Shown: piece after piece, positions 17,858 to 27,126 of the stretch
Position numbering within the stretch: the first letter of the stretch is position 1
Layout: every line of letters begins with the position of its first letter
Assembly: GCA_945861765.1 (NCBI GenBank)
Contig: CAMAWP010000027.1
Location: 1 to 36,145, forward strand
DNA: 36,145 bases
Reading direction: 5' to 3'
Origin: Akkermansia muciniphila
GTDB taxonomy: Bacteria; Verrucomicrobiota; Verrucomicrobiia; Limisphaerales; SIBE01
The notes under the pieces: generated by a model
What the model saw: the letters and a program-made list of their open reading frames with translations, nothing else
Told to the model about the DNA's origin: nothing
Database searches by the model: none
Translations under genes and position numbers: made by a program

Positions 17858-18130
17858 GAATCACGCTCAAAATCCTTAACTCAATGGCAGTGGGGGCGGG
17901 CGCAAGCCATGGCGTGTTCTTTGTCCTTCCCCCAAGAGCCGGCCACTCGAATTCCGCGCTATCTGAGAAACCAAAGGCTCTCTTCGAAGCGCTATCTCAA
18001 AGAGTTGTCCCTGAAACGAAATGAATAACGGGTTCCTCGCTGTTTTCAGTGGAATAGTTCCACAGCGGATGAAGACCATTTTTCCATCTCGCCGGGATGA
18101 CGGGAGTTTGGACCTATTGGCCGCTTTCGT

Positions 18131-18158
18131 CTCCCGGAGGGAGATTCGCGAATAGCCC
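18131..18158 (-). repeat. Palindromic dispersed element, inverted copy
   Basis: CTCCCGGAGGGAGATTCGCG then AATAGCCC is the reverse complement, with small differences, of the elements at 18342-18371 and 18378-18408. Each copy contains an internal palindrome of the CTCCCGGAGGGAG type. Confidence 0.6.
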
Positions 18159-18324
18159 GGCAGTTTACTGCTGGGTTCGAATGAGCCATCGCATAAGTCC
18201 CCCAGGGACGGCCGAATCCCCCAATGTCCGACGTCAGCTCCTATTCTCACCGTCTGTTCAGGACCAAGGATCGCCCGAGAATGGCTCAACCGTCCCTTCG
18301 GGACTTTGGGATTGGCGACACAAT

Positions 18325-18344
18325 CCCACCCTTGAAAGGGTGGG
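18325..18344. terminator. Perfect 9-bp hairpin CCCACCCTT/AAGGGTGGG
   Basis: CCCACCCTTGAAAGGGTGGG folds into a 9-bp stem with a 2-nt centre and runs directly into the first of two direct repeat copies. No T-run follows on either strand, so terminator action is uncertain; it may be part of the repeat element. Confidence 0.3.
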
Positions 18345-18408
18345 CTATTCTCGAATCTCCCTCCGGGAGATAGGCTTGGGCTATTCTCGAATCTCCCCTC
18401 CGGGAGAT
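18342..18408 (+). repeat. Two direct copies of a palindromic dispersed element
   Basis: Copies at 18342-18371 and 18378-18408 each read GGGCTATTCTCGAATCTCCC followed by (C)TCCGGGAGAT, separated by only 6 nt. The internal CTCCCnCCGGGAG is self-complementary. With the inverted copy at 18131-18158 this gives a REP-like cluster of three. Confidence 0.65.
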
Positions 18409-18652
18409 GTCAGTCGGAAATAGCTCATCGGATACGACAGCACACGGCCGGAAAATGTCCAAACTCTACAAACTCTACGCACTCCTCGGAAGTGAGTCCT
18501 CCTGTCCGGACACGGAATTGATTCCACCGAAAACAGCGGGGAACCTCTTAACGCCACTGAATCGAACGAACTTATTGAGTTTTTGCAGCATCCAAGAAGG
18601 TTATCCTCCGACGGAATGTCAAAAATAGAATTCCTACAAGTCGGCTTGATGA

Positions 18653-19099
18653 TCAGGATGCTTCGGGCGCAATCGGATCCTCGACCAATCCTTTCCGGCT
18701 GTGTTTCTCGATCGCCTTCTGAATGGTCGCCACCAACGCACGCGGATTCACCGGCTTAAGCAGCACCGCGAAAGCGCCCTTGGAAAGGCATTCCTGTTTG
18801 ACCTCCTCGCGGTCAACCGAAGTCACCATGATCACTTCAATCCGAGGCCTCCACCCCTTGATCGTTTCCACAAGCTCATTCCCGGTCACGCCTGGCATCA
18901 GAATATCCAGGAGTACGACTTGAGGATCGAAGTCGTGAATCTTCTCCAGAGCCATCTCTCCGTTTTCGGCGACATCGGCGTTAAACCCTTCTCCTTTCAG
19001 GTAGGCCTTGAAGCTGAAACGAATCGCACTCTCATCATCAACCACCAAAACTCGAGCAGGCGAATCCGCGTTTGCCAACTTGGAGTTTTCCGATTTCAC
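18653..19099 (-). CDS. Stand-alone response regulator receiver protein
   Basis: 148 residues from a GTG at 19099; no better start is present. The CheY-like fold is complete: acidic pair D21-D22 (VLVVDDESAIR), phosphoacceptor D65 (VVLLDILMPGVTG), T93 (VIMVTSVD) and K115 (AVLLKPVNPR). No output domain follows; only a short tail ending PIAPEAS. It therefore acts by protein-protein contact, as CheY or Spo0F-type proteins do. No histidine kinase is in the window. Nearby flagellin genes make a chemotaxis or flagellar role possible, but nothing in the sequence proves it. A 6-bp inverted repeat CCGCAA/TTGCGG lies upstream at 19132-19148. Confidence 0.9.
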   Translation of the reverse strand: MKSENSKLANADSPARVLVVDDESAIRFSFKAYLKGEGFNADVAENGEMALEKIHDFDPQVVLLDILMPGVTGNELVETIKGWRPRIEVIMVTSVDREEVKQECLSKGAFAVLLKPVNPRALVATIQKAIEKHSRKGLVEDPIAPEAS

Positions 19100-19270
19100 A
19101 GGGACCGAAGCTAGCTCGGAGGCCCCTCTTTCCGCAAGTAAATTGCGGGAACAAACATGGCGCGAATGTAATTTCCCTGGTGAACGGAGACGAATCCATG
19201 TTACAAAGGACTGGTGGATCTTTTTCGCTCAATTGTTCCTCCGGTCCAAGTCCGGCATGCCGAACCTAGC

Positions 19271-19954
19271 ATGGTATTTTCTGCGGATGACGACTTCTCT
19301 CGTCCCTCGCCGCGACTTTTCAACGTGGCTCTGGAAGCAATTCGCGCAGCTCAAACAGTGAATCTATCCTCAGTAATCGCGCGGATGACAAGTCCTCCGT
19401 TCTACCCCGATGTTTGGCCCGGAGAGCACTACAAGCTTCTCGCTGGGCTGGTGATGGTGCTCCAGCCTAAACGAATCATCGAAATTGGAACATCAACCGG
19501 ACTTTCGGCGCTGACCATGAAACGGTTCTTACCCGCCGATGGAAAAATAATCACGTTCGACATCGTCCCTTGGAATCGATTCACCGACACCACGTTCCTC
19601 CCGGAGGACTTTGACAACTCGCTCTCGCAGAAGGTTGCCGATCTCAGCATCGCTTCCAACATTCAACCCCATCTCGCGGAGATTCAGAGTTCTACTCTGA
19701 TCTTTATCGACGCAGCAAAAGACGGCAGAGGAGAGCAACACTTTATCGACAACCTTCGCCGCGTGAGATTCGATCAACCTCCAGTGGTCGTGTTCGATGA
19801 TATTCGCCTTTGGAATATGCTGAAAATTTGGCGCGAGATCTCCGCGCCAAAACTCGACATCACGTCCTTCGGTCACTGGTCCGGAACTGGCTTGGTCGAT
19901 TGGGTGTGGGGAGCCCAAGATGACACAAAAAACGTTCGCTCGCCAAGCGTGTAA
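19271..19954 (+). CDS. Class I SAM-dependent methyltransferase
   Basis: 227 residues from ATG 19271 (MVFSADDDFSRPSPRLFN); a GTG at 19214 with AAAGGA three bases before it would add 19 residues. Motif I is KRIIEIGTSTGLSALTM (about residues 67-83 of the ATG form), followed by DGKIITFDIVPW as motif post-I and TLIFIDAAKDGRGEQHFI as the motif II region. The VVVFDDIRLWNM strand matches O-methyltransferase or methyltransferase_24 family proteins, where the acidic pair helps bind a metal. The substrate is unknown; such genes often modify glycans, so flagellin decoration is one possibility, but no glycan cluster is present here. It is divergent from the response regulator. Confidence 0.75.
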   Translation: MVFSADDDFSRPSPRLFNVALEAIRAAQTVNLSSVIARMTSPPFYPDVWPGEHYKLLAGLVMVLQPKRIIEIGTSTGLSALTMKRFLPADGKIITFDIVPWNRFTDTTFLPEDFDNSLSQKVADLSIASNIQPHLAEIQSSTLIFIDAAKDGRGEQHFIDNLRRVRFDQPPVVVFDDIRLWNMLKIWREISAPKLDITSFGHWSGTGLVDWVWGAQDDTKNVRSPSV

Positions 19955-20221
19955 AACCGATTTGGATTTCTCACGAAGGTATTTTTCAAGGTTCATTTTC
20001 GAGCAGTCAGTGTTTTTCAACGCAATCACAATCAAGCCCTAACGCCTTCATAGAACGGCTCGTCGCAGCGCCACCCCGATCTTGACATCGTCATCCCGGC
20101 TCCCTCTACTCCTGTTCGCTATTGCATGGTGTCGCCACTCAATTCTCCGAGGATCGTTCACATTGCGTTTTGGCGGAAACATGGCTCCCACTTCTACTTA
20201 ATTATAGCAGCTCTGATATCT

Positions 20222-23200
20222 ATGAAGACAACGACTTCGACGAAACCCGGGCATCTCTTTTTTGCACTCATCAGCACTGCGCTCTTGCTGATGCAGAGCG
20301 AAACCAGTCGAGGCCAAATCGCATCCATCCCAGCGGGCAGCCCTTCTGGGCCTGGCAACAACAGCCGTGACCGCGCAGCTCTGTGGGAGTGGGAACAGCG
20401 GGCCTATCCGTTGGGATACATTCCTGACGGCGCTCGATCACGGGCGGCGGAGACAATCCAGAAGTCGAAAGGCCAACTCGGTACGCGGAAAGGGATCAGT
20501 GCCGTGTCCGCGATCGGCCTCAAGCTTAATCTGCAGAGCATCACGCGTGCGGGTGACCGAGTGATCGCCAGCTCGGACAACAGCCCGGATGTGGAAGGAG
20601 TAGCCAATGCCATCGACCAGACACCTTCCAAGTACTTGAACTTCGATGTTCGTATCGATGGGAGCGAAAGCGGGTTCGTCGTTCGTCCTTCCATGGGTCC
20701 GACCACGATCGTCGGCATCCGCATGCAGTCGGCCAACGATCATTCCGAGCGTGATCCCAAAGTAGTCACCGTGGAGGGATCCAACGACGACACGATCGAT
20801 GCCTTTAATTCGGGCAAATGGACATTGATAGCGGAGATCGACCCGATACCTGCATGGACAGAGTTGTTTCCAGGCGGTGATCGACTCAAAACACAGGAGT
20901 TCCTTTTCGCCAACACAAATTCTTACAAAAGCTACCGCTGGACAGTTTGGGACACGCAAATACCGAATGACTGTTGTTTCCAGATTGCCGAAGTGGAGTT
21001 TCTGGTCGCGCCGCAAGCCGTGATCCCGCCACCGCCACCGCCCCCTTTGCAATCCAAACTGTGGGTGAGTGTCGGCCCGAGCCCCCAGATGAACGGCCAA
21101 ATTGGCCGCCAGTTCACCCGCCAATCCGTCAGCGGACGGGTTCGGTCGATTGCCGTCGATCCAGGTAACTCAAATCACTGGCTGCTGGGAGCGGCCCGCG
21201 GCGGGCTCTGGGAAACCTTGGATGGCGGCGCGACCTGGATACCCAGGGGTGACGACCAACCGTCGCTGGGAATGGGGGCGATCGCGTTCGCGCCGGGCAA
21301 TGCCAAGATCATTTACGCTGGGACCGGTGAAGAAAGCCAACTCGCTGGAGGCGGCCTGCTCAAATCCAGCGATGGCGGCCGGACATGGCAACTGGTCGCC
21401 GTGGACACTTTCGCGAAAACTTCATTCAGCGATATTGCAGTGGATTCCACCAATCCCGACGTTCTGGTCGTCGCCACGACTTATGGGGTGAACGCATTGC
21501 GCGACTCATATATTCCGGGGGCGCCGGGGACGGGCGTTTTTAAATCGACGGACGGAGGCAAGAGCTGGAGATTGGCTCTCCAGGGGACAGCCACTTCTAT
21601 TGAGGCCGTGAACAGCGACTTCCGTCGGCAATATGCCAGCCTGTGGTCGGTCGGATTGTTCCGCTCGACCAATACCGGCGACGAATGGAAAGCCGTCGCG
21701 GGTCCATGGGCCAATGCCAAAGTCGGTCGGATCGAGTTGGCGCTTTCGCCGACAGCCGGGAACGTGCTTTACGTGAGCGTGGCCAAGCCGAGCGGGCAGG
21801 GCTATCTGGGCCTTTGGAAAACGGAAAACGCATGGGACCCGGTTCCGGCGTGGACTCAGATTCCGGTGGGGGCAACCGACGACGGCTCGGGCAAGTGGGG
21901 GTGTTGCGGTTGGAACAAGGCGTTCGGCAGCGCAGGTGATCAGTGCTGGTACAACCACAAGCTCCTGGTGGATTCGCTCGATTCAAATGTACTCTATTTT
22001 GGCGGCATCGATCTGTGGCGCTACGACCAGAATGGTTGGAAGATCATCAGCAACACCACCGCGAACCTGGACAATGGGATTCACCAGGATCAACACAGCT
22101 TGGCTTGGGCGGGCAGCCGCCTGATCACCGGAAACGACGGTGGCGCTTGGAGCACTTCCAATGGCGGGCAGACCTGGACCTCGCATAATGCCACTTTGGC
22201 GATCACGACATTCTACTACGGATCGGTTCATCCAGATAATCCGGATATCATCATGGCGGGAGCACAAGACAACGGAACGAGCTTGCGGAACGCCGCAGGC
22301 GAGTGGTTCACGATCTCGGGCGGTGATGGCGCGGGGAATGCCATTTCCTATCAATTCCCCGACAGCCATCGGGCGGTGTCGTCCCAAAATCTGGGCCTGA
22401 CTCGGATCATCAAATCGAAAAGCGGAGCGGAGGATTACGTTCCCGCGAAGACAGGCTTGGCGGTCAGCGCTTCAGGGAGTGTCGTGGATGCCCCGTTCAT
22501 CGGATCGTTTCAGATTCATCCGGCCAATGAGAACCTCTTGATCACCGGCACAAAAAAGGTATGGCGCAGCGACGATTTCTTCACGGCTGCCGGGCCTCGT
22601 TGGAAGGCGAACAGCCCGGAGTTTGACTCGAAGATATCGGCCTTGGCATTCGCTGCTTCCGATGTCCAAGGCAATACCTACGCGGTGGGGACAAGCAAAG
22701 GATCGATCCAGCTCACGGCGGATCAGGGCAAGAGCTGGAAGAATCTGAACCCCGAGGGCGCGATGCCTCGCCGATATGTCACCGGCTTGGCATTTGACCC
22801 GCAAAACAGCCGCGTCCTCTATGTGACGCTCTCCGGCTTTGACGAAGGAACTCCGGGCAAACCTGGACACCTTTTCAAAACAGCGAATGCCACGGACGCC
22901 AAACCCGCGTGGGAAAATGTCACGCCGCCCGGCCGAGGATCATCGCTCAACCTGCCGCATAATTGTATCCTGATCGATCCCAACAACCCGAGCATTCTTT
23001 ACGTTGGGACCGACGTGGGAGTGTGGCAGACACTCGATGGCGGAGACTCCTGGACCCACTTTGGTCCGGAATCCGGAATTCCGAACGTTGCGGTTTTCGA
23101 CCTCAAGGCGACGCGTTCGTCCGTCGTCGTGGCCTTCACCAACGGGCGCGGGGCGTTTCGCTATGATCCAAACGCCGTAAACGTCCTCCCCACAGTGATC

Positions 23201-26200
23201 CGCGTCTCACCCAGCGATGGCGGCCCCGGAACTGTGATCACCGTGGACGGAACGAAGCTGGCCGTCGTGAGCAGCGTCGAGGTGGGTGGAATTCCGGCGC
23301 AGTTTACGATCAAGTCTCACAACCAAATGACGCTGACCGTGCCGGCTATCGCGACGACCGGACCTATCAAGCTCATCGCCCCCGGCGGGACTGTGACGAG
23401 TTCCTGGCCTCGGGCCGCCTCCTCGGGAGCGGGCCTCAATTCGTTCACTCCGGATACCAACCCAGCCGGAAAGAGCCTTTCCGAACTCTCGCCCACCGTC
23501 GCGAACCAACCTCAGCCTCTGGCATTTTCAAAGGCGCCGGTCATTGCCTCGTTCGCCCCGAACCGGGGCCTGCCTGGGAGTCGTGTGACCATTGACGGTT
23601 TCAACTTCACTGGCGCGACCCAGGTTTCCTTCGGCACAGTCAACGCCACCGATTTCACCGTGACGTCGCCCAACCAGATCGTGGCGACGGTGCCCGCCAA
23701 GGCCACGAGCAGCAGGATCGAAGTCAAGACCTCGGCTGGAACAATCCTGAGTTCTGCCAGTTTCAATGTGACCAATGAGCCGCTCGTCTCAGGCTTTGTT
23801 CCGCCGCGAGGCGGCGCAGGTCAAACGATCACAATCAGTGGTGCAAATTTCTCCGGCACCACCAAGGTGACCTTCAACAACATCGTGGCCGTTTTCAAAA
23901 TCCAATCAGCCACCGAGATCATTGCCACGGTCCCCACCAATGCAACGACAGGACTGATCGCGGTGTTTACTCCCTTTGGTAACGCGGCGAGCCCGACGAG
24001 TTTTGGCTTTGTTCCACCGCCCACGATTACATCCTTCAGTCCCATCGCAGGCGGATCTGAAACGCAAGTGACGATCACGGGAACGGATTTTATCGGGGTC
24101 ACCGCAGTCGCGTTCAACGGCTTGAGCGCTTCGAGGTTTGAGGTTTTCCCGAGCACGAAAATCGTGGTCACTCTGCCCGTCGGCGCCCGTTCCGGCCAAC
24201 TCGCCGTGACGACGGCCGGCGGCACGGCGTCCAGCAGCGCCGTGTTCCAGGTGCCCGTGCCTCCAGGCAATGACAACTTCGTCGCGGCGCAGGCCATTAG
24301 CGGAGCCGTCAACTCCATCTCGGGCCACAACGAGTCGGCGACGAGAGAGATTGGGGAGCCGAGCCATGCCGGCAATGAAGGAGGGAAATCGGTCTGGTTT
24401 AAATGGACGGCTCCGGCGACAGGAGCGTGGGTGTTCGACACCGACGGCAGTGATTTTGACACTTTGCTGGCTGTGTACTCTGGATCGACCTTGACCACGC
24501 TCGCTGTGGTCGCGGCGAATGAATATGTCGAAGATCTGGGCATCAGCAAAGTCATCTTCAGTGCGGTGGGCGGAAGGGAATACCTCATCGCGGTGGACGG
24601 GTTCAAGGAGGACGACGCGGGCGATTTGGATTCTGCCGCAACCTCCGCAGACGCCGGCAATCTGATCTTGAACTGGGCCCAGCGCACCACCGGCCCAACT
24701 CTATCCGGCATGACCCCTCCAAGTAGCGAGGGTGGGGTCGTGGTGACCCTCCATGGCGCCAACCTGTTCGGAGCCACAACGGTGACCTTTAATGGCGTGA
24801 ACGCTTCCGAGTTCGAAGTCGATTCCGAGTCGGAGATTTCCGTCCGAGTTCCGGCGGGTGGGACGTCCGGACCAGTTCGGGTCTCCACACCGGCGGGCCT
24901 CGCAACGAGTGGCACCGATTTCGTCGTGCGACCGGGGCCATCTCATGACAAATTTTCAGCCTCGCAAATTGTAACCGGCGACACCGGCGCGATATCAAGT
25001 CGCACCGTGGGCGCCACCAAGGAGGCCAACGAGCCGAACCACGGCAAGGATCCGGGCGGAGCTTCGGTCTGGTACGTGTGGACCGCCCCCGCCACGGGTT
25101 CATGGACCTGGAGTACGTTTGGCAGCCAGTTTGACACCCTCCTGGCCGTCTATAAAGGCACGAACGTGGCCGCGCTCACCCCTATCGCCTCGAACCATGC
25201 GGACGGGCCGAGAGGCAGCAGCCGGCTTGTTCTCGCGGCAGTCCAGGGCACGGCATATCACATCGCAGTGGACGGTTTTGAAGGTGCCACGGGCGAGCTT
25301 GTCCTGAGCTGGGCGAAATCAGCAGATGTGCCGCTCATCATGAAATTCAGCCCGAAAATCGGGACTGAGGGTACATCAGTCACGATTACGGGCGCCAACT
25401 TCACCGGGACAATCGCAGTCACTTTCAACGACGTGAAAGCCGGTCTGGCCACCCTGACCTCCGCCAAACAGATCGTGGTCACAATTCCTGACGGAGCGGA
25501 AACAGGTCCGATCCGGATCAGCACACCTCGGGGCACTGCGGAAAGCTTCGAGAATTTTGTGATCGCGGTGCCGAGTCCCACCAACGACCACTTCGCCAAC
25601 GCGCAGCCATTGATCGGCGACGCTGCCATTGTCTCGGGCACGAACCGGGGAGCCACCAAGGAGGGTGGCGAGACAGATCACGCCAACGATTCAGGTGGTT
25701 CTTCGGTGTGGTATGTCTGGAAAGCCACGACCAACGGTTTCTGGACGGTGGACACTCTCGGAAGCAATTTCGACACGCTTCTGGCCGTCTATACCGGTGC
25801 GCGACTGGACCAACTCACCTTGGTGGCGGCCAACGATGAGTTCGGCCAAGAGGGGGTCAGTCGGCTCACTTTTGCGGCGGTCTCAGGGACGGTTTATCAC
25901 CTGGCTGTGGACGGCTACGAGGAAGACTCAGGCAAAGTGGTGTTGCGCTTGGTCCCACCCGGAGATTCCAAAGTGATTTATGCGACCGGTTTCGAAGTCG
26001 CCGAAGGCCATGCCACGAACGGCGTCTGGGCCGGGCGTCTCGGATGGGAGAAGACAGGCACGGGCGACAATGGAATTCTGCATGAATGGTTCCCTGAATC
26101 CGGACAACAGGCGTACCTGGGCTATCAAGCGCCTAAAGCCGCTGGAAATGTGAGCCTGAGCTTGTCCCGCCCGCTGAACCACACGCCAGATCTCAAGCAA

Positions 26201-27115
26201 GCGCCGATCGTCCGGTTCTCCGTGACCATGGCTGTGCAGGATTCGGAGAACGATCAGTTCGACGTGTTCCGTTGGACAGTACGGAACCAGAACCTCGATC
26301 CGCTCTTTGGGCTGGCGTTCGACAACTCGGACTTGGGTGTGTACTACGACTTGCAGGATGGAAAGGGCTTGGTTTACACCGGGGTCGATTTCGCTACCGA
26401 AACGATCTATGCCCTCGAAATCACAATGGACTTCGCTCAAAACAAATGGACAGCGATCCTGGACGACGGTGTCGAACGTCAGACGCTGGCTCGGGCTCTG
26501 AACCTGGCTCCGCCTGGTAAGGTGCAGAACTTGGGTCGAATCGCCGCCGAATGGTCCTTCGCAGACCCGAGCGAGCCGGGCGATAATTTCATGGTCATTG
26601 ACGATTATCGAGTGGTTGCGGAAAGGGAAGTGGTTCCGCGCATCCTCTTGCCACCGGTGAACCAAACGGGAGCGCTGGGCGGGAGAGCTGCCTTGACTGT
26701 TTTGGCAGGTGGTCCGGAAAGATTCCAGTATCAATGGCGGTTCAATGGCGAGGATTTAACCGGAGCGAACGACCCAGTCTTAAACTTTGCCAGCCTTTCG
26801 TCGCTCCAAGCAGGACGCTACTCCGTGGTGGTCGCCAATGACTTTGGCATCATCGTAAGTGAAGAAGTTCGGTTGACGGTCGGTGATGCAGTCGCCGCCA
26901 CTGTGAAATTGTCAGCGACACTACAAAAGGACGGCGGTCTGCTGCTGAACGTCAACGGTCCGGCCGCGCGCATTTACGCGATTGAATCCTCAAACGATCT
27001 GCAAAACTGGAAGGAATTCGGACGGAAAGACAACCCGACTGGCACTGTCAGTTTCCTCGTCAATCCTTCCGCTAGTTCAACCTATCAGTTCTACCGGGCG
27101 CGCCAAGTTCCATGA
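20222..27115 (+). CDS. Giant secreted multi-domain protein (sortilin-type propeller, IPT/TIG, PPC-like, Ig-like)
   Basis: 2297 residues from ATG 20222, which gives a signal peptide (HLFFALISTALLLMQ, cleavage near SRGQ); the 32 codons before it do not look coding. Order of domains: discoidin-like region (about 90-260); proline bridge (PPPPPPP, about 268); VPS10/BNR-type propeller with many DGG.TW blades (about 278-985, e.g. TLDGGATW, SSDGGRTW, STDGGKSW, TLDGGDSW); IPT/TIG repeats at about 987, 1106, 1186, 1268, 1491 and 1704; three PPC-like domains with FDTLLAVY at about 1350, 1575 and 1787; a concanavalin-like segment (about 1918-2135); an Ig-like domain (about 2141-2220, YQWRFNGEDL); and a C-terminal module (YAIESSNDLQNWKEFG ... 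FYRAR) frequent in verrucomicrobial surface proteins. No PEP-CTERM, LPXTG or clear type IX tag is seen. Probably an adhesin or polymer-binding protein; no protease site was identified. Confidence 0.85.
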   Translation: MKTTTSTKPGHLFFALISTALLLMQSETSRGQIASIPAGSPSGPGNNSRDRAALWEWEQRAYPLGYIPDGARSRAAETIQKSKGQLGTRKGISAVSAIGLKLNLQSITRAGDRVIASSDNSPDVEGVANAIDQTPSKYLNFDVRIDGSESGFVVRPSMGPTTIVGIRMQSANDHSERDPKVVTVEGSNDDTIDAFNSGKWTLIAEIDPIPAWTELFPGGDRLKTQEFLFANTNSYKSYRWTVWDTQIPNDCCFQIAEVEFLVAPQAVIPPPPPPPLQSKLWVSVGPSPQMNGQIGRQFTRQSVSGRVRSIAVDPGNSNHWLLGAARGGLWETLDGGATWIPRGDDQPSLGMGAIAFAPGNAKIIYAGTGEESQLAGGGLLKSSDGGRTWQLVAVDTFAKTSFSDIAVDSTNPDVLVVATTYGVNALRDSYIPGAPGTGVFKSTDGGKSWRLALQGTATSIEAVNSDFRRQYASLWSVGLFRSTNTGDEWKAVAGPWANAKVGRIELALSPTAGNVLYVSVAKPSGQGYLGLWKTENAWDPVPAWTQIPVGATDDGSGKWGCCGWNKAFGSAGDQCWYNHKLLVDSLDSNVLYFGGIDLWRYDQNGWKIISNTTANLDNGIHQDQHSLAWAGSRLITGNDGGAWSTSNGGQTWTSHNATLAITTFYYGSVHPDNPDIIMAGAQDNGTSLRNAAGEWFTISGGDGAGNAISYQFPDSHRAVSSQNLGLTRIIKSKSGAEDYVPAKTGLAVSASGSVVDAPFIGSFQIHPANENLLITGTKKVWRSDDFFTAAGPRWKANSPEFDSKISALAFAASDVQGNTYAVGTSKGSIQLTADQGKSWKNLNPEGAMPRRYVTGLAFDPQNSRVLYVTLSGFDEGTPGKPGHLFKTANATDAKPAWENVTPPGRGSSLNLPHNCILIDPNNPSILYVGTDVGVWQTLDGGDSWTHFGPESGIPNVAVFDLKATRSSVVVAFTNGRGAFRYDPNAVNVLPTVIRVSPSDGGPGTVITVDGTKLAVVSSVEVGGIPAQFTIKSHNQMTLTVPAIATTGPIKLIAPGGTVTSSWPRAASSGAGLNSFTPDTNPAGKSLSELSPTVANQPQPLAFSKAPVIASFAPNRGLPGSRVTIDGFNFTGATQVSFGTVNATDFTVTSPNQIVATVPAKATSSRIEVKTSAGTILSSASFNVTNEPLVSGFVPPRGGAGQTITISGANFSGTTKVTFNNIVAVFKIQSATEIIATVPTNATTGLIAVFTPFGNAASPTSFGFVPPPTITSFSPIAGGSETQVTITGTDFIGVTAVAFNGLSASRFEVFPSTKIVVTLPVGARSGQLAVTTAGGTASSSAVFQVPVPPGNDNFVAAQAISGAVNSISGHNESATREIGEPSHAGNEGGKSVWFKWTAPATGAWVFDTDGSDFDTLLAVYSGSTLTTLAVVAANEYVEDLGISKVIFSAVGGREYLIAVDGFKEDDAGDLDSAATSADAGNLILNWAQRTTGPTLSGMTPPSSEGGVVVTLHGANLFGATTVTFNGVNASEFEVDSESEISVRVPAGGTSGPVRVSTPAGLATSGTDFVVRPGPSHDKFSASQIVTGDTGAISSRTVGATKEANEPNHGKDPGGASVWYVWTAPATGSWTWSTFGSQFDTLLAVYKGTNVAALTPIASNHADGPRGSSRLVLAAVQGTAYHIAVDGFEGATGELVLSWAKSADVPLIMKFSPKIGTEGTSVTITGANFTGTIAVTFNDVKAGLATLTSAKQIVVTIPDGAETGPIRISTPRGTAESFENFVIAVPSPTNDHFANAQPLIGDAAIVSGTNRGATKEGGETDHANDSGGSSVWYVWKATTNGFWTVDTLGSNFDTLLAVYTGARLDQLTLVAANDEFGQEGVSRLTFAAVSGTVYHLAVDGYEEDSGKVVLRLVPPGDSKVIYATGFEVAEGHATNGVWAGRLGWEKTGTGDNGILHEWFPESGQQAYLGYQAPKAAGNVSLSLSRPLNHTPDLKQAPIVRFSVTMAVQDSENDQFDVFRWTVRNQNLDPLFGLAFDNSDLGVYYDLQDGKGLVYTGVDFATETIYALEITMDFAQNKWTAILDDGVERQTLARALNLAPPGKVQNLGRIAAEWSFADPSEPGDNFMVIDDYRVVAEREVVPRILLPPVNQTGALGGRAALTVLAGGPERFQYQWRFNGEDLTGANDPVLNFASLSSLQAGRYSVVVANDFGIIVSEEVRLTVGDAVAATVKLSATLQKDGGLLLNVNGPAARIYAIESSNDLQNWKEFGRKDNPTGTVSFLVNPSASSTYQFYRARQVP

Positions 27116-27126
27116 ACTGCCGATCA

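Larger units (their letters stand above)
17359..18652. other. Repeat-rich non-coding region
   Basis: No frame here has a recognisable product; the short ones read through repeats on both strands. The first part is the upstream region of the metalloprotease flagellin: a weak sigma70-like pair on the minus strand (TTGACT at 17465-17460 and TTATCT at 17443-17438, spacing 16) and an inverted repeat CCATTCC/GGAATGG at 17416-17435. Further on are an imperfect inverted repeat (17784-17857) and three copies of a palindromic element (18131-18408), listed separately. Confidence 0.5.

Noticed and set aside
18342-18408. Two direct repeats considered as a CRISPR array
   Set aside because: Only two units separated by 6 nt, with a palindromic element also inverted nearby; no spacer-length units and no cas genes.
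23821-24915. 364-codon minus-strand frame opposite the IPT/TIG repeats
   Set aside because: Its composition mirrors the repeat codons of the giant gene; no start signal or domain.
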